A stretch of 64,000 bases of DNA from Methanoculleus sp. UBA374 (lineage in GTDB: Archaea > Halobacteriota > Methanomicrobia > Methanomicrobiales > Methanoculleaceae), in assembly GCA_002508705.1 (NCBI GenBank), contig DAYL01000032.1:135740-199739 (forward strand), read 5' to 3'. The notes below the pieces were generated by a model. That model was not told where the DNA came from, made no database searches, and saw nothing but the letters and a program-made list of their open reading frames with translations. Shown here in pieces: positions 1 through 8,109 of this stretch. Made by a program: the position numbers and the translations under genes. The stretch's first letter is position 1, and each line of letters begins with the position of its first letter.

Positions 1-106
1 CCGCTTCCTCACGGGTCGCCCCGGTGGCCACGCACCCCGGGAGGTCCGGGGAGTATGCCGAGTAGTTGCCGTCGGTCTCGCTCACGATGACAAGAAATCG
101 ATACAT
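1..106 (-). CDS. hicB: HicB-family antitoxin (partial, runs off window)
   Basis: The first 35 codons of a HicB-like protein are visible. They read MYRFLVIVSETDGNYSAY and then SPDLPGCVATGATREEA, which is the usual HicB partial RNase H-like fold with the PDLPGC signature. HicB normally neutralises the mRNA interferase HicA and represses the operon through a C-terminal DNA-binding domain. That part lies outside the window. The ATG overlaps the hicA stop by one base (TAATG), the usual toxin-first hicAB order. The family call is firm; whether it is functional cannot be judged because the 3' part is missing. Confidence 0.85.
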   Translation of the reverse strand, partial: MYRFLVIVSETDGNYSAYSPDLPGCVATGATREEA

Positions 107-249
107 TATTCGTTCCTCCCTTTAAGCCCTGCCTGTTTGAGCACACTGTTCAGCGTTCCCGGCGCAAGTTCGTCCGCCGGATGCCCGGCAATGGTGATCC
201 GATCCGCTTTTGACGGATGCCGATGACCTCCAGGAGCCCCGGCGGCATG
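106..249 (-). pseudogene. hicA: HicA toxin, 5'-truncated remnant
   Basis: The C-terminal half of a HicA-type mRNA interferase is readable: GHRHPSKADRITIAGHP followed by ADELAPGTLNSVLKQAGL. This matches the family's end, the double-stranded-RNA-binding-like fold with the GTL..ILKQAGL tail. Reading upstream in frame, homology fades and a TGA is met at 250-252. The N-terminal segment that carries the catalytic His (GSH) and the helix before it is missing. The remnant is therefore unlikely to be toxic and leaves hicB as an orphan antitoxin. A recombination breakpoint near 230-250 is inferred from the loss of homology. Confidence 0.75.
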
Positions 250-670
250 TCACGCTACTCCACCCTATCTATGCAGCGAAGCCATATCCTTTATGCCCCC
301 AGTCCACCCCGCTCCAACGCACAAAAGGCGTTTCCATCTGGCTCCCAAAGAGTTCAACGGCAGAAGGCCATTTCGTCATCTGGTACGCCCTGCGTTCGCA
401 TTCATCCCACACACCTCTCATTTAGCAAGCCCTTCTCCTCCAGAGCGACATATGGCACACTCTTCCCTTCTCCACCACGACCAACCTCTCTTCCGCGACC
501 CCGAAGTCCTTTGCGTTCACGGATCGTCTCCCGGAACAGCTCTACGACCGAGATCAGGCCTTGCTCTTCCAGCCGACACCGGGAGAACCACCATGGGACC
601 AGATCCGCGAACCGGCATGCCCCGGGGATAGTTATACTAGAGAGGAGGGCACATACCCGATCAGGAATGG
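250..670. other. Gene-poor stretch with degenerate coding-like fragments
   Basis: No convincing gene. On the minus strand short pieces look formerly coding (for example EEQGLISVVELFRETIRERK around 480-560, and DECERRAYQMTKWPSAVELF around 330-400), but frames shift and stops intervene. I could not assign a family. It sits between a truncated hicA and a broken hepT, consistent with a decaying accessory region. Confidence 0.4.
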
Positions 671-985
671 ATGGAGTCACCTGCGAGGTCGGCGGAGAAT
701 GCGCGCGGATCATCGGCGTTCTCCGCGAGAAAAAAGAAGTACCTGGCAGAGACCTATCACGTTGAATCCATCGGCATCTTCGGCTCGTGCCGGCGTGGCG
801 AGGAGCACGAAGGAAGCGACGTGGACATCCTGGTCGAGTTCTCCGAAGTACCGGGGATCTTCGGGTTCCTCAGGCTTGAGCAATATCTCTCCGAACTTCT
901 CGGGCGAAAGGTGGACCTGGTCGAAAAGAGTGCGCTTAAACCCCGTATCGGCCGCCACATTCAGAATGAGGTTGTATACGTGTGA
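671..985 (+). CDS. mntA: MntA-type minimal nucleotidyltransferase (antitoxin)
   Basis: A minimal nucleotidyltransferase with motif FGSCRRG (G38-S39) and the paired acidic residues of GSDVDILVEF (D50, D52). In the HepT/MntA system this enzyme AMPylates the HEPN toxin next to the RX4HXY motif and so silences it. The first about 20 residues (rich in Ser and Arg) do not look like the family. The true start may be a later codon near KKKYLAETYH, or the 5' end may be disturbed. The gene overlaps the following hepT by 4 bp (the GTG of hepT lies inside its end), the normal coupled arrangement. Its partner is broken, so it is probably a leftover antitoxin. Confidence 0.8.
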   Translation: MESPARSAENARGSSAFSARKKKYLAETYHVESIGIFGSCRRGEEHEGSDVDILVEFSEVPGIFGFLRLEQYLSELLGRKVDLVEKSALKPRIGRHIQNEVVYV

Positions 986-1349
986 AGACCCCGCGAAGTA
1001 CCCTTGACTACCTTGACAATATTCTTGACGCCGTCGACAAGATCGAGATCTTCACCCGGGGCATGTCCTATGAGGAATTTTCCGGGGACGACAAGACAGT
1101 CTATGCGGTCACACGAACACTGGAAGTGATCGGTGAGGCGACGAAGTGCATTCCGCGACAGGTCAGGAAAAGGTATCCCTCGCTTCCCTGGAGCGAAATG
1201 GCCGGGTATGCGTGACAAGTTGATCCATGCCTATTTCGGGATCAACAGGGCGATTCATCTGGAGAACGATCCGGGATGATATCCTTCCGCTCAGATCTGC
1301 GGTGCAGTGCCTTCTCGGCGATCTTGCCGTGGAGGAGACCGGGAATTGA
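982..1349 (+). pseudogene. hepT: HepT-family HEPN toxin, broken by two frameshifts
   Basis: The GTG-started frame gives a normal HepT (LDYLDNILDAVDKIEIF, then EVIGEATKCIPRQVRKRYP and PWSEMAG) but stops at 1215. In the next frame the protein continues as MRDKLIHAYFGINRA, which contains the RX4HXY ribonuclease motif. Around 1255 a second shift is needed to read WRTIRDDILPLRSA to the stop at 1347-1349. Restoring both shifts gives a family-length protein of about 122 residues. The two lesions separate the catalytic motif from the start codon, so the toxin is dead unless these are sequencing errors. The upstream mntA frame looks intact in its core. Confidence 0.8.
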
Positions 1350-1379
1350 ACCGCCCAGGGCTAACCCCACGCTGTATCG

Positions 1380-2188
1380 CCCGTGGACAGCCGATCCGGG
1401 CGATGCCCCGGGACCGCCGCCTCCCGGAGTGACGGCCGGGACACCTTCCAACTGCGCGTTATCCGTCAGTCTCCTTCTTCCCCGGAATATCGCCTGAATT
1501 GCTGGATCCCCGGACAGCCAAAAGAGAACCGTTAATATCGCCAGATGTCAAGATTCATAGTGAGTAACCATGATCACGTCCCTGCCCGGCAGTCCGATCT
1601 CCTCTCTCTTCGGGGGCGGTCTATGCCGGTAAAGCAGGGGCTGATCCCCGCTGCGGGCTCGGGGCCGACATCATCGTCAACACGGACGCCGACTTCCAGT
1701 ACAACGGAACGGAGATCCCGAAGCTCCTCCAGCCCATCTTCGATGGAAAGGCGGATATCGTCATCGGCGATCGCCAGATCGACACCCTCGACCACATGCC
1801 CCGCGGGAAGGTCTGGGGCAACAAACTCGCCACCAGGGTGACCAGGAGGGTGACCGGCTGGCCGGTCCGCGACGCTCAGGCGGGTTTTCGTGCCTTCACC
1901 CGCGACGCCGCCTGCAGGATGAACCTCACCGGCGACTACATCTACGTGCAGGAGACCCTCATCCAGGCGGCGAACAAGAACCTGACGCTCGTCCAGGTGC
2001 CGGTGGAGTTCCGGAGGCGGGACGGGTATTCACGGCTGATCGCGAGCCTGTTCGGGTATGCCACCTCGGCCGGGAAGACGAGCGCGCGAAGTTTCCGGGA
2101 CTATCACCCGATCCAGGTCTTCACCGGGATCGGGATCATCCTGATATTAGCCGGTCTGGCCGTAGGTTTCAGAGTCCTGACGCATTAA
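1380..2188 (+). pseudogene. Deletion-fused partial copy of the sugar nucleotidyltransferase and GT2 genes
   Basis: This segment is a diverged second copy of 3760-5575. It includes the upstream region (shared CCAAAAGAGAACCGTTAATA near 1520 and 3880), the first about 14 codons of the nucleotidyltransferase (MPVKQGLIPAAGSG, ATG at 1623), and then, at about 1660, a direct jump into the middle of the GT2 gene (GADIIVNTDADFQYNGTEI). Everything equivalent to about 4023-5050 is gone. The junction reads GGGCTCGGGGCCGAC, and a CTCGGGGCCGAC string is also present at the GT2 side, so a short-homology deletion is likely. The GT2 part runs to GFRVLTH and is cut off near 2180, before the two C-terminal membrane helices. 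It cannot encode either enzyme. Confidence 0.9.
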
Positions 2189-2296
2189 TGTCGGGGCATC
2201 CCTGACGATAACAATCTCGTCCCCGACCCGTGCAATGAATTCGGTCTTCCCTTCCTGCAGGGTCCCTCTACAGAACGTGCACCTCTCTGGAATCAT
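2188..2296 (-). pseudogene. YgiT-type zinc-finger antitoxin, truncated
   Basis: The reading frame from the ATG at 2296 gives MIPERCTFCRGTLQEG and then KTEFIARVGDEIVVIRDAP. This is the N-terminal CxxC half of YgiT/MqsA-type zinc-finger antitoxins, whose second CxxC (usually EQCGE) follows the VIRDVPA segment. Here the frame is interrupted right after RDAPTLM, exactly where the duplicated GT2 fragment ends near 2180. The second half of the zinc site is therefore lost. It starts immediately after the stop of the upstream frame (TAAATG). The truncation seems to be a direct result of the duplication event. Confidence 0.7.
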
Positions 2297-2614
2297 TTAT
2301 TTCCTCCTCGTTCGCGTATCGATCCAGTATTGGTCAGCCGGTATGTAGGCGGCGATTACGTCCCGATTCGTCTCGTAGACGAGTTCCCGGAGGGTCTTTT
2401 CTCCGATCATCCTGGAAACTCTCCTGGAGAATATGAGGGGGTCGAAGGGGGAAAAAGGCCGACCGTAAGGGGTGTATCGGGAAAAATTGTCATCTGCTCG
2501 TTTCAGAGCCAGCCGGGCGGGGTGTTTATCCGGGATCTTCAGTGCCAGAGAGGAGCGCCACGATCTCCCCCTTGAGCGCGGGGATATCGCGATCCACGAC
2601 TGCCCAGATTTCAT
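2297..2614 (-). pseudogene. Probable toxin partner of the YgiT-type gene (DUF4258-like tail), degenerate
   Basis: Only the last part looks like a protein family. NRDVIAAYIPADQYWIDTRT resembles the C-terminal ITVYxPDPxxW segment of DUF4258 toxins, which usually sit directly upstream of YgiT-type antitoxins. The rest of the frame overlaps the 3' end of hepT and shows no clear family pattern, so its N-terminus has probably been replaced or frameshifted. The TAA-ATG junction with the zinc-finger gene fits a former toxin-antitoxin operon. Weak call based on a short tail and on context. Confidence 0.4.
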
Positions 2615-2870
2615 CGGAATCCACGCGGAAGTATGCGTGGACCAGAACGTTCCGAAGGCCGATTACCTGTTTCCAGGGAACGCCGGGAGAAGCGCTTCGC
2701 AGGTCCGGGGGAAGGCGTGCGGCTGCTTCCCCGATGACCTGGAGGTGGTGGAGCATCCAGACCTGCACCAGTTCATCCTGCAAAAAAGCATCCCTGCCCC
2801 TGACCGCATACCGCTCAATCTCATCGATTGCTTCCAGGATATCGAGGAGCCGCTCGTTTCCGTCCCTCAT
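2526..2870 (-). CDS. hepT: HepT-family HEPN ribonuclease toxin
   Basis: A 114-residue HEPN-domain protein. The catalytic RX4HXY motif is intact at R73-N-V-L-V-H78-A-Y80 (GLRNVLVHAYF). It also has the family's central IGEAA..LP segment (HLQVIGEAAARLP). HepT proteins cleave RNA and are blocked by AMPylation from the cognate MntA. I chose the ATG at 2870, which overlaps the end of mntA by 4 bp; longer frames extend into mntA. This is the intact counterpart of the broken pair at 0.7-1.35 kb, from which it has diverged strongly, so it is not a recent copy. Confidence 0.88.
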   Translation of the reverse strand: MRDGNERLLDILEAIDEIERYAVRGRDAFLQDELVQVWMLHHLQVIGEAAARLPPDLRSASPGVPWKQVIGLRNVLVHAYFRVDSDEIWAVVDRDIPALKGEIVALLSGTEDPG

Positions 2871-3160
2871 AACGGCACTGCCTCTTCGAGGACCCTCTTT
2901 TTGTATCGCTCCTTGAGCGCTGTCTCCGTCACCACGTCCACCCGGCACCCAAGGGCATCCTCCAGGTCCTGGATAAGTGCGATGTGGTCGAGGAGGCTCC
3001 TGCCCGGCTCCATCTCCACGAGGAGGTCGAGGTCACTCTCCGGACCCGTCTCGCCGCGGGCGACCGAGCCGAAGACCCGCAGGTTCCTGGCACCGTGTCG
3101 CCCGGCTATTGCGAGGATCCTGGACCGCTTCTTCCGGATTAGATCCTGTGTGACGGGCAT
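2867..3160 (-). CDS. mntA: MntA-type nucleotidyltransferase antitoxin
   Basis: 97 residues with FGSVARGE (G31-S32) and SDLDLLVEM (D43, D45), the complete minimal nucleotidyltransferase active site. It is expected to AMPylate the HepT encoded immediately downstream. The two genes overlap by 4 bp (ATGA), so they are translationally coupled with the antitoxin first. An A/T-rich stretch just upstream (3183-3205, ATATAAATTTGC on the plus strand) is the probable promoter area. Confidence in family and pairing is high. Confidence 0.88.
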   Translation of the reverse strand: MPVTQDLIRKKRSRILAIAGRHGARNLRVFGSVARGETGPESDLDLLVEMEPGRSLLDHIALIQDLEDALGCRVDVVTETALKERYKKRVLEEAVPL

Positions 3161-3209
3161 GGCTGTTCACCAAGTTCTATCGGAAGTTGGAGATATAAAT
3201 TTGCCCCCT

Positions 3210-3900
3210 GACGATCATACCGCAAAAAAGCGCCGATAAGACAGTCTTCGCTACGGAAACAGCAGGCCGATGCTTCCCGAAAAAGTCAGGCCGATCCCCT
3301 CCCAGGGCTACCTATAATCGTCGGTCATATTCCCGGGAGCCGGCGCACCGGTCATCCGCAACTGCGAACACTCCACCGCGAAGGTGAACTTAGTCGACGG
3401 GAACGGGAAAAGGGTCGGGATCGTCTCGCTCCAGTCCCCGCCGATCGCCGCGTTCGAGGCGAACGCCGTTGCGCTCATGAACAACACGGCCCTCGCGGCC
3501 GCGTTGCTCCCGGTAGGAACGAAGTTCCGTGGGAGCGGGAAAAGGGCTTCGACTCGCGACGGTTCATCAGAACCGGAGCGTGAGCACCGAAGGTGCGATT
3601 CGCGATGGGCGACGGAGCCATCCGGAACGGCCCCGCTGAGACCTACTACTGTCAGCCTCGGTGCCGCGACCCTTCGGGCGACGACTACGTCACCTTCACT
3701 GGAAAGACCGTCCTGATCCGGCCAGCGAGGGCGGCGCCTTCGCGTGCTTGGCTGAAGCAGTATCAGGACCAGATCCGGCTGTCGCTCCGGGGCCGCCTCC
3801 TCCCGGAGCAACGGGCGCGCGCAGTCCACCCGCCCCTTTTTCCGCTGAATATCACCCGAATCGCTCGATACCCGGACGGCCAAAAGAGAACCGTTAATAT
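3210..3900. other. Intergenic stretch with a decayed coding fragment and the upstream copy of a duplicated leader
   Basis: No intact gene. Plus-strand codons around 3330-3520 read smoothly (NLVDGNGKRVGIVSLQSPP, then AAFEANAVALMNNTAL), which suggests the remnant of a secreted or surface protein I cannot name. 3553-3597 matches another intergenic site at 15.7 kb (see repeat). From about 3760 the sequence corresponds to 1380-1545, the leader region that was duplicated with the sugar genes, ending in the shared CAAAAGAGAACCGTTAATAT motif that may contain the promoter. Confidence 0.5.
3553..3597. repeat. Dispersed intergenic repeat with small hairpin (copy A)
   Basis: About 45 bp shared, imperfectly, with 15698-15744: both contain GGTTC, AGAACCGGA and a short inverted repeat around GCACC..GGTGC. 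The shared piece would translate on the minus strand as LRC(S/F)RSGS(D/S)EPSRV, but neither site is a gene, so I read it as a repeated noncoding element. Confidence 0.5.
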
Positions 3901-3984
3901 TGCCTGATGTCAAGATTCATAGTGAGTAACCATGATCACGTCCCCGTCCTGCGGTCCGATCCCCTCTCTCTTCGGGGGCGATCC

Positions 3985-4797
3985 ATGCCGGTGAGGCAGG
4001 GGCTGATCCCCGCTGCGGGCGCAGGATCGCGCCTTGGGCCGTTCACGAACGCGATCCCCAAAGAGCTTCTCCCCGTTGGCGAGAAGGCGGTGATCGAGCA
4101 CGTCGTCGAGGCGATGCACCTCGCCGGCATCACCGATATCGTCATCGTCGTCGCCCCGCACAAGCACGGCCTCTCCGACTACCTGGGTTCGGGCAAGCGC
4201 TTCGGCGTCGACTTCACCTACGTGGTCCAGGACGAGCGGCTGGGCCTCGCGAACGCCGTCGCCGCCGGGGAGCACGTCATCGACGGCACCTTTGCCGTCG
4301 TCCTCGGCGACAACTTCTTCTCCCCGAAGACGTTTCTTGCCGACCTCATCGACTACCACGTCGCCCACCGCCCCGAGACCACCGTCGGCGTCGCCCGGGT
4401 GGAGGACGTCACCCGCCACGGAATCATCCTCCCCGACGGCGACCGGGTCGTCGAGATGGTCGAAAAGCCCCAGCCGACGGCCGCCCCGAGCAGCCTCGGC
4501 GCCCTCGGCGCCTACGTCTTCGAGACGGGCGTCTTCGACGCCATCGCCCGGACCAAACCCGGCCACAAGGGCGAATACCAGCTCACCGACGCGATCCGGC
4601 TCGAGATCGCCGAGGGCCGGGATGTGCGTTACCGGGTCATCGACGGCATCCACATCGACGTCGGGACGCCCCGGGACCTGATGAGGGCGAACGAGTGGTA
4701 CTTGAGGGAGAACGGGCACACGGGCGATATACCCTCAATCCCCGGCCGGAAAGTGGAAAGCAATCGGCGAGACGAGACGATCGGAGACAACCTCTAA
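3985..4797 (+). CDS. Sugar-1-phosphate nucleotidyltransferase (RmlA/GalU type)
   Basis: 270 residues beginning MPVRQGLIPAAGAGSRLGPF, the NTP-binding loop of RmlA/GalU enzymes. PKELLPVGEKAVIEHV follows, then the metal-binding region VVLGDNFF and the VEKP sugar-binding motif. Such enzymes make dTDP- or UDP-sugars from sugar 1-phosphates; the exact substrate cannot be read from sequence. The frame is open upstream to 3907, but family alignment starts at the ATG at 3985, and the same ATG is kept in the fragment at 1623. The last about 25 residues after RENGHTG are not typical and look like a loose tail. It is followed 12 bp later by a GT2 gene, so it probably supplies the donor for surface glycans. 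Confidence 0.85.
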   Translation: MPVRQGLIPAAGAGSRLGPFTNAIPKELLPVGEKAVIEHVVEAMHLAGITDIVIVVAPHKHGLSDYLGSGKRFGVDFTYVVQDERLGLANAVAAGEHVIDGTFAVVLGDNFFSPKTFLADLIDYHVAHRPETTVGVARVEDVTRHGIILPDGDRVVEMVEKPQPTAAPSSLGALGAYVFETGVFDAIARTKPGHKGEYQLTDAIRLEIAEGRDVRYRVIDGIHIDVGTPRDLMRANEWYLRENGHTGDIPSIPGRKVESNRRDETIGDNL

Positions 4798-4809
4798 AGA
4801 GCGTGCAAC

Positions 4810-5739
4810 ATGAAACTTATCGTAACGATCCCCGCATATAATGAAGAACGCTCCATTGGCGACGTTATCCGGGAGATCCCCCGCACAATAGATGAAATTG
4901 ACCGGGTTGAGGTGCTCGTCATCGACGACGGCTCGACCGACAACACGGTGGAAGTCGCACGGAACGCCGGCGCCGACCACATCATCTTCCACAAGAGGAA
5001 TCTCGGGCTCGCGAAGGCCTTCCGGGACGGCCTGAATGCCGCCATAGAACTCGGGGCCGACATCATCGTCAACACCGATGCCGACTTCCAGTACAACGGA
5101 ACGGAGATACCGAAACTTCTTCAGCCCATCTTTGACGGAAAGGCGGATATCGTCATCGGCGACCGCCAGGTCGATACCCTCGACCACATGCCCCGCGGGA
5201 AGGTCTGGGGCAACAAACTCGCTACCTGGGTGACCCGGTGGGTGACCGGCTGGCCGGTCCGCGACGCTCAGACGGGTTTTCGTGCCTTCACCCGCGATGC
5301 CGCCTGCAGGATGAACCTCACCGGCGACTACACCTACGTGCAGGAGACCCTCATCCAGGCGGCGAACAAGAACCTGACCCTCGTCCAGGTGCCGGTGGAG
5401 TTCCGGAAGCGGGACGGGAATTCACGGTTGATCTCGAGCCTGTTCGGGTACGCCACCTCGGCCGGGAAGACAATAGCACGAAGTTTCCGGGACTACCACC
5501 CGATCCAGGTCTTCACCTGGATCGGGATCATCCTGATATTGGCCGGTCTGGCCGTAGGTTTCAGAGTCCTGACACATTATTTTGAGACCGGGATGGTAAC
5601 GCCGTATCTCCCCTCAGCGGTCCTCACCACCGTGCTCGTCATCGTCGGGCTGCAGGCGATCGTCTTCGGTCTGCTCGCCGATATGATGAAGACGCAGAGG
5701 ATGCTCACCGAGGAGATCCTGTACAGACTGAAGCGATGA
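4810..5739 (+). CDS. GT2 glycosyltransferase with C-terminal membrane helices (dolichol-phosphate sugar synthase-like)
   Basis: 309 residues. The N-terminal GT-A domain has PAYNEERSIGDVI, the VIDDGSTDNT motif and the DAD metal site (NTDADFQYNG). The later RDAQTGFRAFTRDAA is typical of DPMS-like enzymes. Two hydrophobic segments follow (about 228-247 and 262-285). Enzymes of this type transfer a sugar from a nucleotide donor to dolichol phosphate at the cytoplasmic membrane for N-glycan or surface polymer assembly. It overlaps the next gene by 4 bp (ATGA). A truncated copy lies at 1.66-2.19 kb. The exact sugar is unknown. Confidence 0.88.
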   Translation: MKLIVTIPAYNEERSIGDVIREIPRTIDEIDRVEVLVIDDGSTDNTVEVARNAGADHIIFHKRNLGLAKAFRDGLNAAIELGADIIVNTDADFQYNGTEIPKLLQPIFDGKADIVIGDRQVDTLDHMPRGKVWGNKLATWVTRWVTGWPVRDAQTGFRAFTRDAACRMNLTGDYTYVQETLIQAANKNLTLVQVPVEFRKRDGNSRLISSLFGYATSAGKTIARSFRDYHPIQVFTWIGIILILAGLAVGFRVLTHYFETGMVTPYLPSAVLTTVLVIVGLQAIVFGLLADMMKTQRMLTEEILYRLKR

Positions 5740-6635
5740 AGAAAAATACGCTTATTAAACTTATATTAACAATAGGGCTATTTATAGCAATATTTTACAA
5801 AATAAATCCAGAGGAGATCATTGAAGTATTTTCGGAAATTGACCCTGGGTACGTCATAATAGCTATATCTTTTGTGCCGATACTCTATATCTTGAGAACA
5901 TACCGATGGAAACTCTATCTGCGACACCTAGGAGTTGATACCCATTTTCCAAAATTATTAAAAACTCTAATGATCGGCCAATTTTATGGATTAATTACAC
6001 CAGGGAAACTGGGCGAACTCGGCAGAGTGTATCACTTGCATGCGAGTAAAGCGGTGACGATTCCAACTGTTATTGCAGAAAAAATTGTTGACCTCTTTGT
6101 CCTTTCGGCCCTTGGCCTGACAACAGTCTTCATATTTTTTCCGAGTCAGGGGGTTATGATAAGCCTGCTCTTAGCGTTTCTGTGTATGCTCATTATTGGA
6201 GCGGGCATTTTGACAAACCGCAAATCTATTGGTTATGTTGTCAAACGTTTTGGGGTTACGGAGGAAGAGGTGGAGACCTATATTGCAAGCATCCTCTCTC
6301 TGTTTAAACATAAGCCTCTGGTGGGAGGGGTGTTGTTAACAACGGTCAGTTACTATGCAATAAATTATATTATTGGATATTTCGTATTACTCGCACTTGA
6401 TGTGGATGTAATCGCAGTGATAACTATCCCGATCATCGTCCTTATTGGAAATATACCAATTACCATCTCCGGTTTAGGTCTAAGAGAGTCGGTTGGGACA
6501 TTCTGTTTTGTCCTCCTAGGTATCGAGGGGATATACGGATTCTCGTTCTCACTCATCTTATTCGGAATAATCACTCTGATCCCCGGACTGATGGGGTACG
6601 TTTTATTCATGAGATCAGGCAGTTCAGATGCATGA
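5736..6635 (+). CDS. Flippase-like integral membrane protein (LPG-synthase TM / UPF0104 family)
   Basis: 299 residues with about eight hydrophobic segments and the family landmarks FKTYRWKLYL-like YILRTYRWKLYL, GQFYGLITPGKLGELGR and GLGLRESVG. This family includes proteins near dolichol-phosphate glycosyltransferases in archaea (AglD-type C-terminal domains) and is suspected to move lipid-linked sugars or to help a transferase. It is coupled to the GT2 gene by a 4-bp overlap. Composition changes sharply here: this gene and the next two are visibly AT-richer than their neighbours, which suggests transfer from another source even though the start codon is nested in the GT2 stop. Confidence 0.8.
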   Translation: MKKNTLIKLILTIGLFIAIFYKINPEEIIEVFSEIDPGYVIIAISFVPILYILRTYRWKLYLRHLGVDTHFPKLLKTLMIGQFYGLITPGKLGELGRVYHLHASKAVTIPTVIAEKIVDLFVLSALGLTTVFIFFPSQGVMISLLLAFLCMLIIGAGILTNRKSIGYVVKRFGVTEEEVETYIASILSLFKHKPLVGGVLLTTVSYYAINYIIGYFVLLALDVDVIAVITIPIIVLIGNIPITISGLGLRESVGTFCFVLLGIEGIYGFSFSLILFGIITLIPGLMGYVLFMRSGSSDA

Positions 6636-6715
6636 TATGTATGGACATTTAGATAAAATGCAGGCACATTATTGAGTTACAGATCCGAACGTGAGAACAA
6701 TTACAGAGGAATAAG

Positions 6716-7333
6716 GTGATCAGAATGCCCAAGGAGTTTGATGGTGGGGGAAATTACTACAATAAGTATGAAAGTAATAATCCAGCCGTGCAGATGTTAA
6801 TGCGGAAGTATTTCCAAGATTTGGATGGGCTCATCGTCCCAATAAAAGATAGAATTAACCTCGCACTCGAGATCGGATGTGGAGAGGGGTATGTTACTCA
6901 GCATATCCAGAACCTCGGTATCGCCATAGAAGGCACCGATATCTCAGAGAGAGTTATTAAAATCGCTCAACAAAGTCATCCTTCATTACGGTTCTCAGAA
7001 TGCTCGGTTTACGACTTACAGTCGCTGGGTGGGACTTATGATCTCGTTCTGGCGAACGAAGTCTTAGAGCATCTGACCGATTACAACAGGGCCATTGAGG
7101 AAATGAAGAATGTTGCGAGAAAATATCTATTCTTTAGCGTACCAAATGAGCCATATTTCAGGTTTGGGAATATCCTGCGACTTAAATACCTGGAGAATTT
7201 CGGCAACACTCCAGGACATATCAACCATTGGTCATTACAGGACTTCGAAAAGCTCCTAATTAGTGCTGACCTAGATATAGTCGAGATTAAACCGTCGACT
7301 CTCTGGGTGATGGCGTTATGCGAGGTGGAGTGA
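6716..7333 (+). CDS. Class I SAM-dependent methyltransferase
   Basis: 205 residues. Motif I is LALEIGCGEGYVTQHI, followed by IEGTDISERVI (acidic end of strand 2), YDLVLANEVLEHL and the RKYLFFSVPNEPY strand. This is a Methyltransf_11/23-type fold, commonly used for O-methylation of sugars or lipid carriers in glycan clusters; the substrate is not predictable. I give the GTG at 6716; an ATG at 6725 three codons later is equally possible, and AGAGGAATAAGGTG is the only ribosome-site-like sequence. AT-rich like its neighbours. The C-terminus ends at ALCEVE, shorter than many relatives that have a membrane-anchoring tail. Confidence 0.8.
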   Translation: MIRMPKEFDGGGNYYNKYESNNPAVQMLMRKYFQDLDGLIVPIKDRINLALEIGCGEGYVTQHIQNLGIAIEGTDISERVIKIAQQSHPSLRFSECSVYDLQSLGGTYDLVLANEVLEHLTDYNRAIEEMKNVARKYLFFSVPNEPYFRFGNILRLKYLENFGNTPGHINHWSLQDFEKLLISADLDIVEIKPSTLWVMALCEVE

Positions 7334-7440
7334 TCGACCGGAGGTTCGAATTTGAACATTATTATGAATGAAATCATAACCGAGTGCCGATACAGAGATG
7401 GTCTCCCAAACAGAAGAAAAGAATGGACATCTAAGCGGCA

Positions 7441-8109
7441 ATGCGGGAGTATGATGCATATGGTAAAATCCGGAAGGATGGATATTCTACATCCACGGTC
7501 CTGAGGAGTTATGGTATGAAAAAATGTAAAGGTCAAATTACCGGCCTGCTCTCTCCGCTTCTTGAAAAACGGAGAATGAACGAGATCATGAAACATGTAG
7601 CAGGCAACATCATCCTTGATTATGGATGTGGTTACGGAAAACTTGCAGCGGCGTTCCCGGGAAAAACATACATTGGAATAGATATAGATAATTCAACCAT
7701 AAAGTATGCTAGGAAACTGTACTCGGACAAGGAGAAGGTACAATTCCATGCTCTTGGTGATTTTAAATTCCAAGATCATAGATATGATTCCATAATTATG
7801 GCGGCCGTGATCGAACATCTAGATGAGCCTGCCCATACGTTGCAAAAACTGAAGAAGAATCTAACGGAGGGGGGGAGGATTATCATCACGACACCCACAC
7901 CGCTAGCCAATGAGATCCTTAAATTGGGTTCAAAGTTCGGACTCTTCAGTAAGGAAGGGGTTGAGCAGCACCAAAGCCTGTTGAAGAAGCAGGATTTTGT
8001 CAATATCTCTCAGAAGACGGGTTTGACATTGAAATATTATGGTCAGTTTGAGATTGGCTTAAATCAAATTGTAGTGTATGAGAATATTACTGAAAACATC
8101 AAATTCTAA
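7441..8109 (+). CDS. Class I SAM-dependent methyltransferase
   Basis: 222 residues with ILDYGCGYGKLAAAFPG (motif I), YIGIDIDNSTIKYA, and YDSIIMAAVIEHLDEP, so a complete Rossmann methyltransferase. The region near residue 140 (GGRIIITTPTPLAN) matches UbiE/COQ5-like sugar or lipid methyltransferases. The first about 25 residues are weakly conserved and translation might begin at a later ATG (MKKCKGQ, 7516). No Shine-Dalgarno is evident. It is the last gene of the AT-rich insert; the two methyltransferases are not similar enough to be recent duplicates. Likely role: decorating the glycan made with the upstream GT2 and flippase-like genes. Confidence 0.78.
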   Translation: MREYDAYGKIRKDGYSTSTVLRSYGMKKCKGQITGLLSPLLEKRRMNEIMKHVAGNIILDYGCGYGKLAAAFPGKTYIGIDIDNSTIKYARKLYSDKEKVQFHALGDFKFQDHRYDSIIMAAVIEHLDEPAHTLQKLKKNLTEGGRIIITTPTPLANEILKLGSKFGLFSKEGVEQHQSLLKKQDFVNISQKTGLTLKYYGQFEIGLNQIVVYENITENIKF

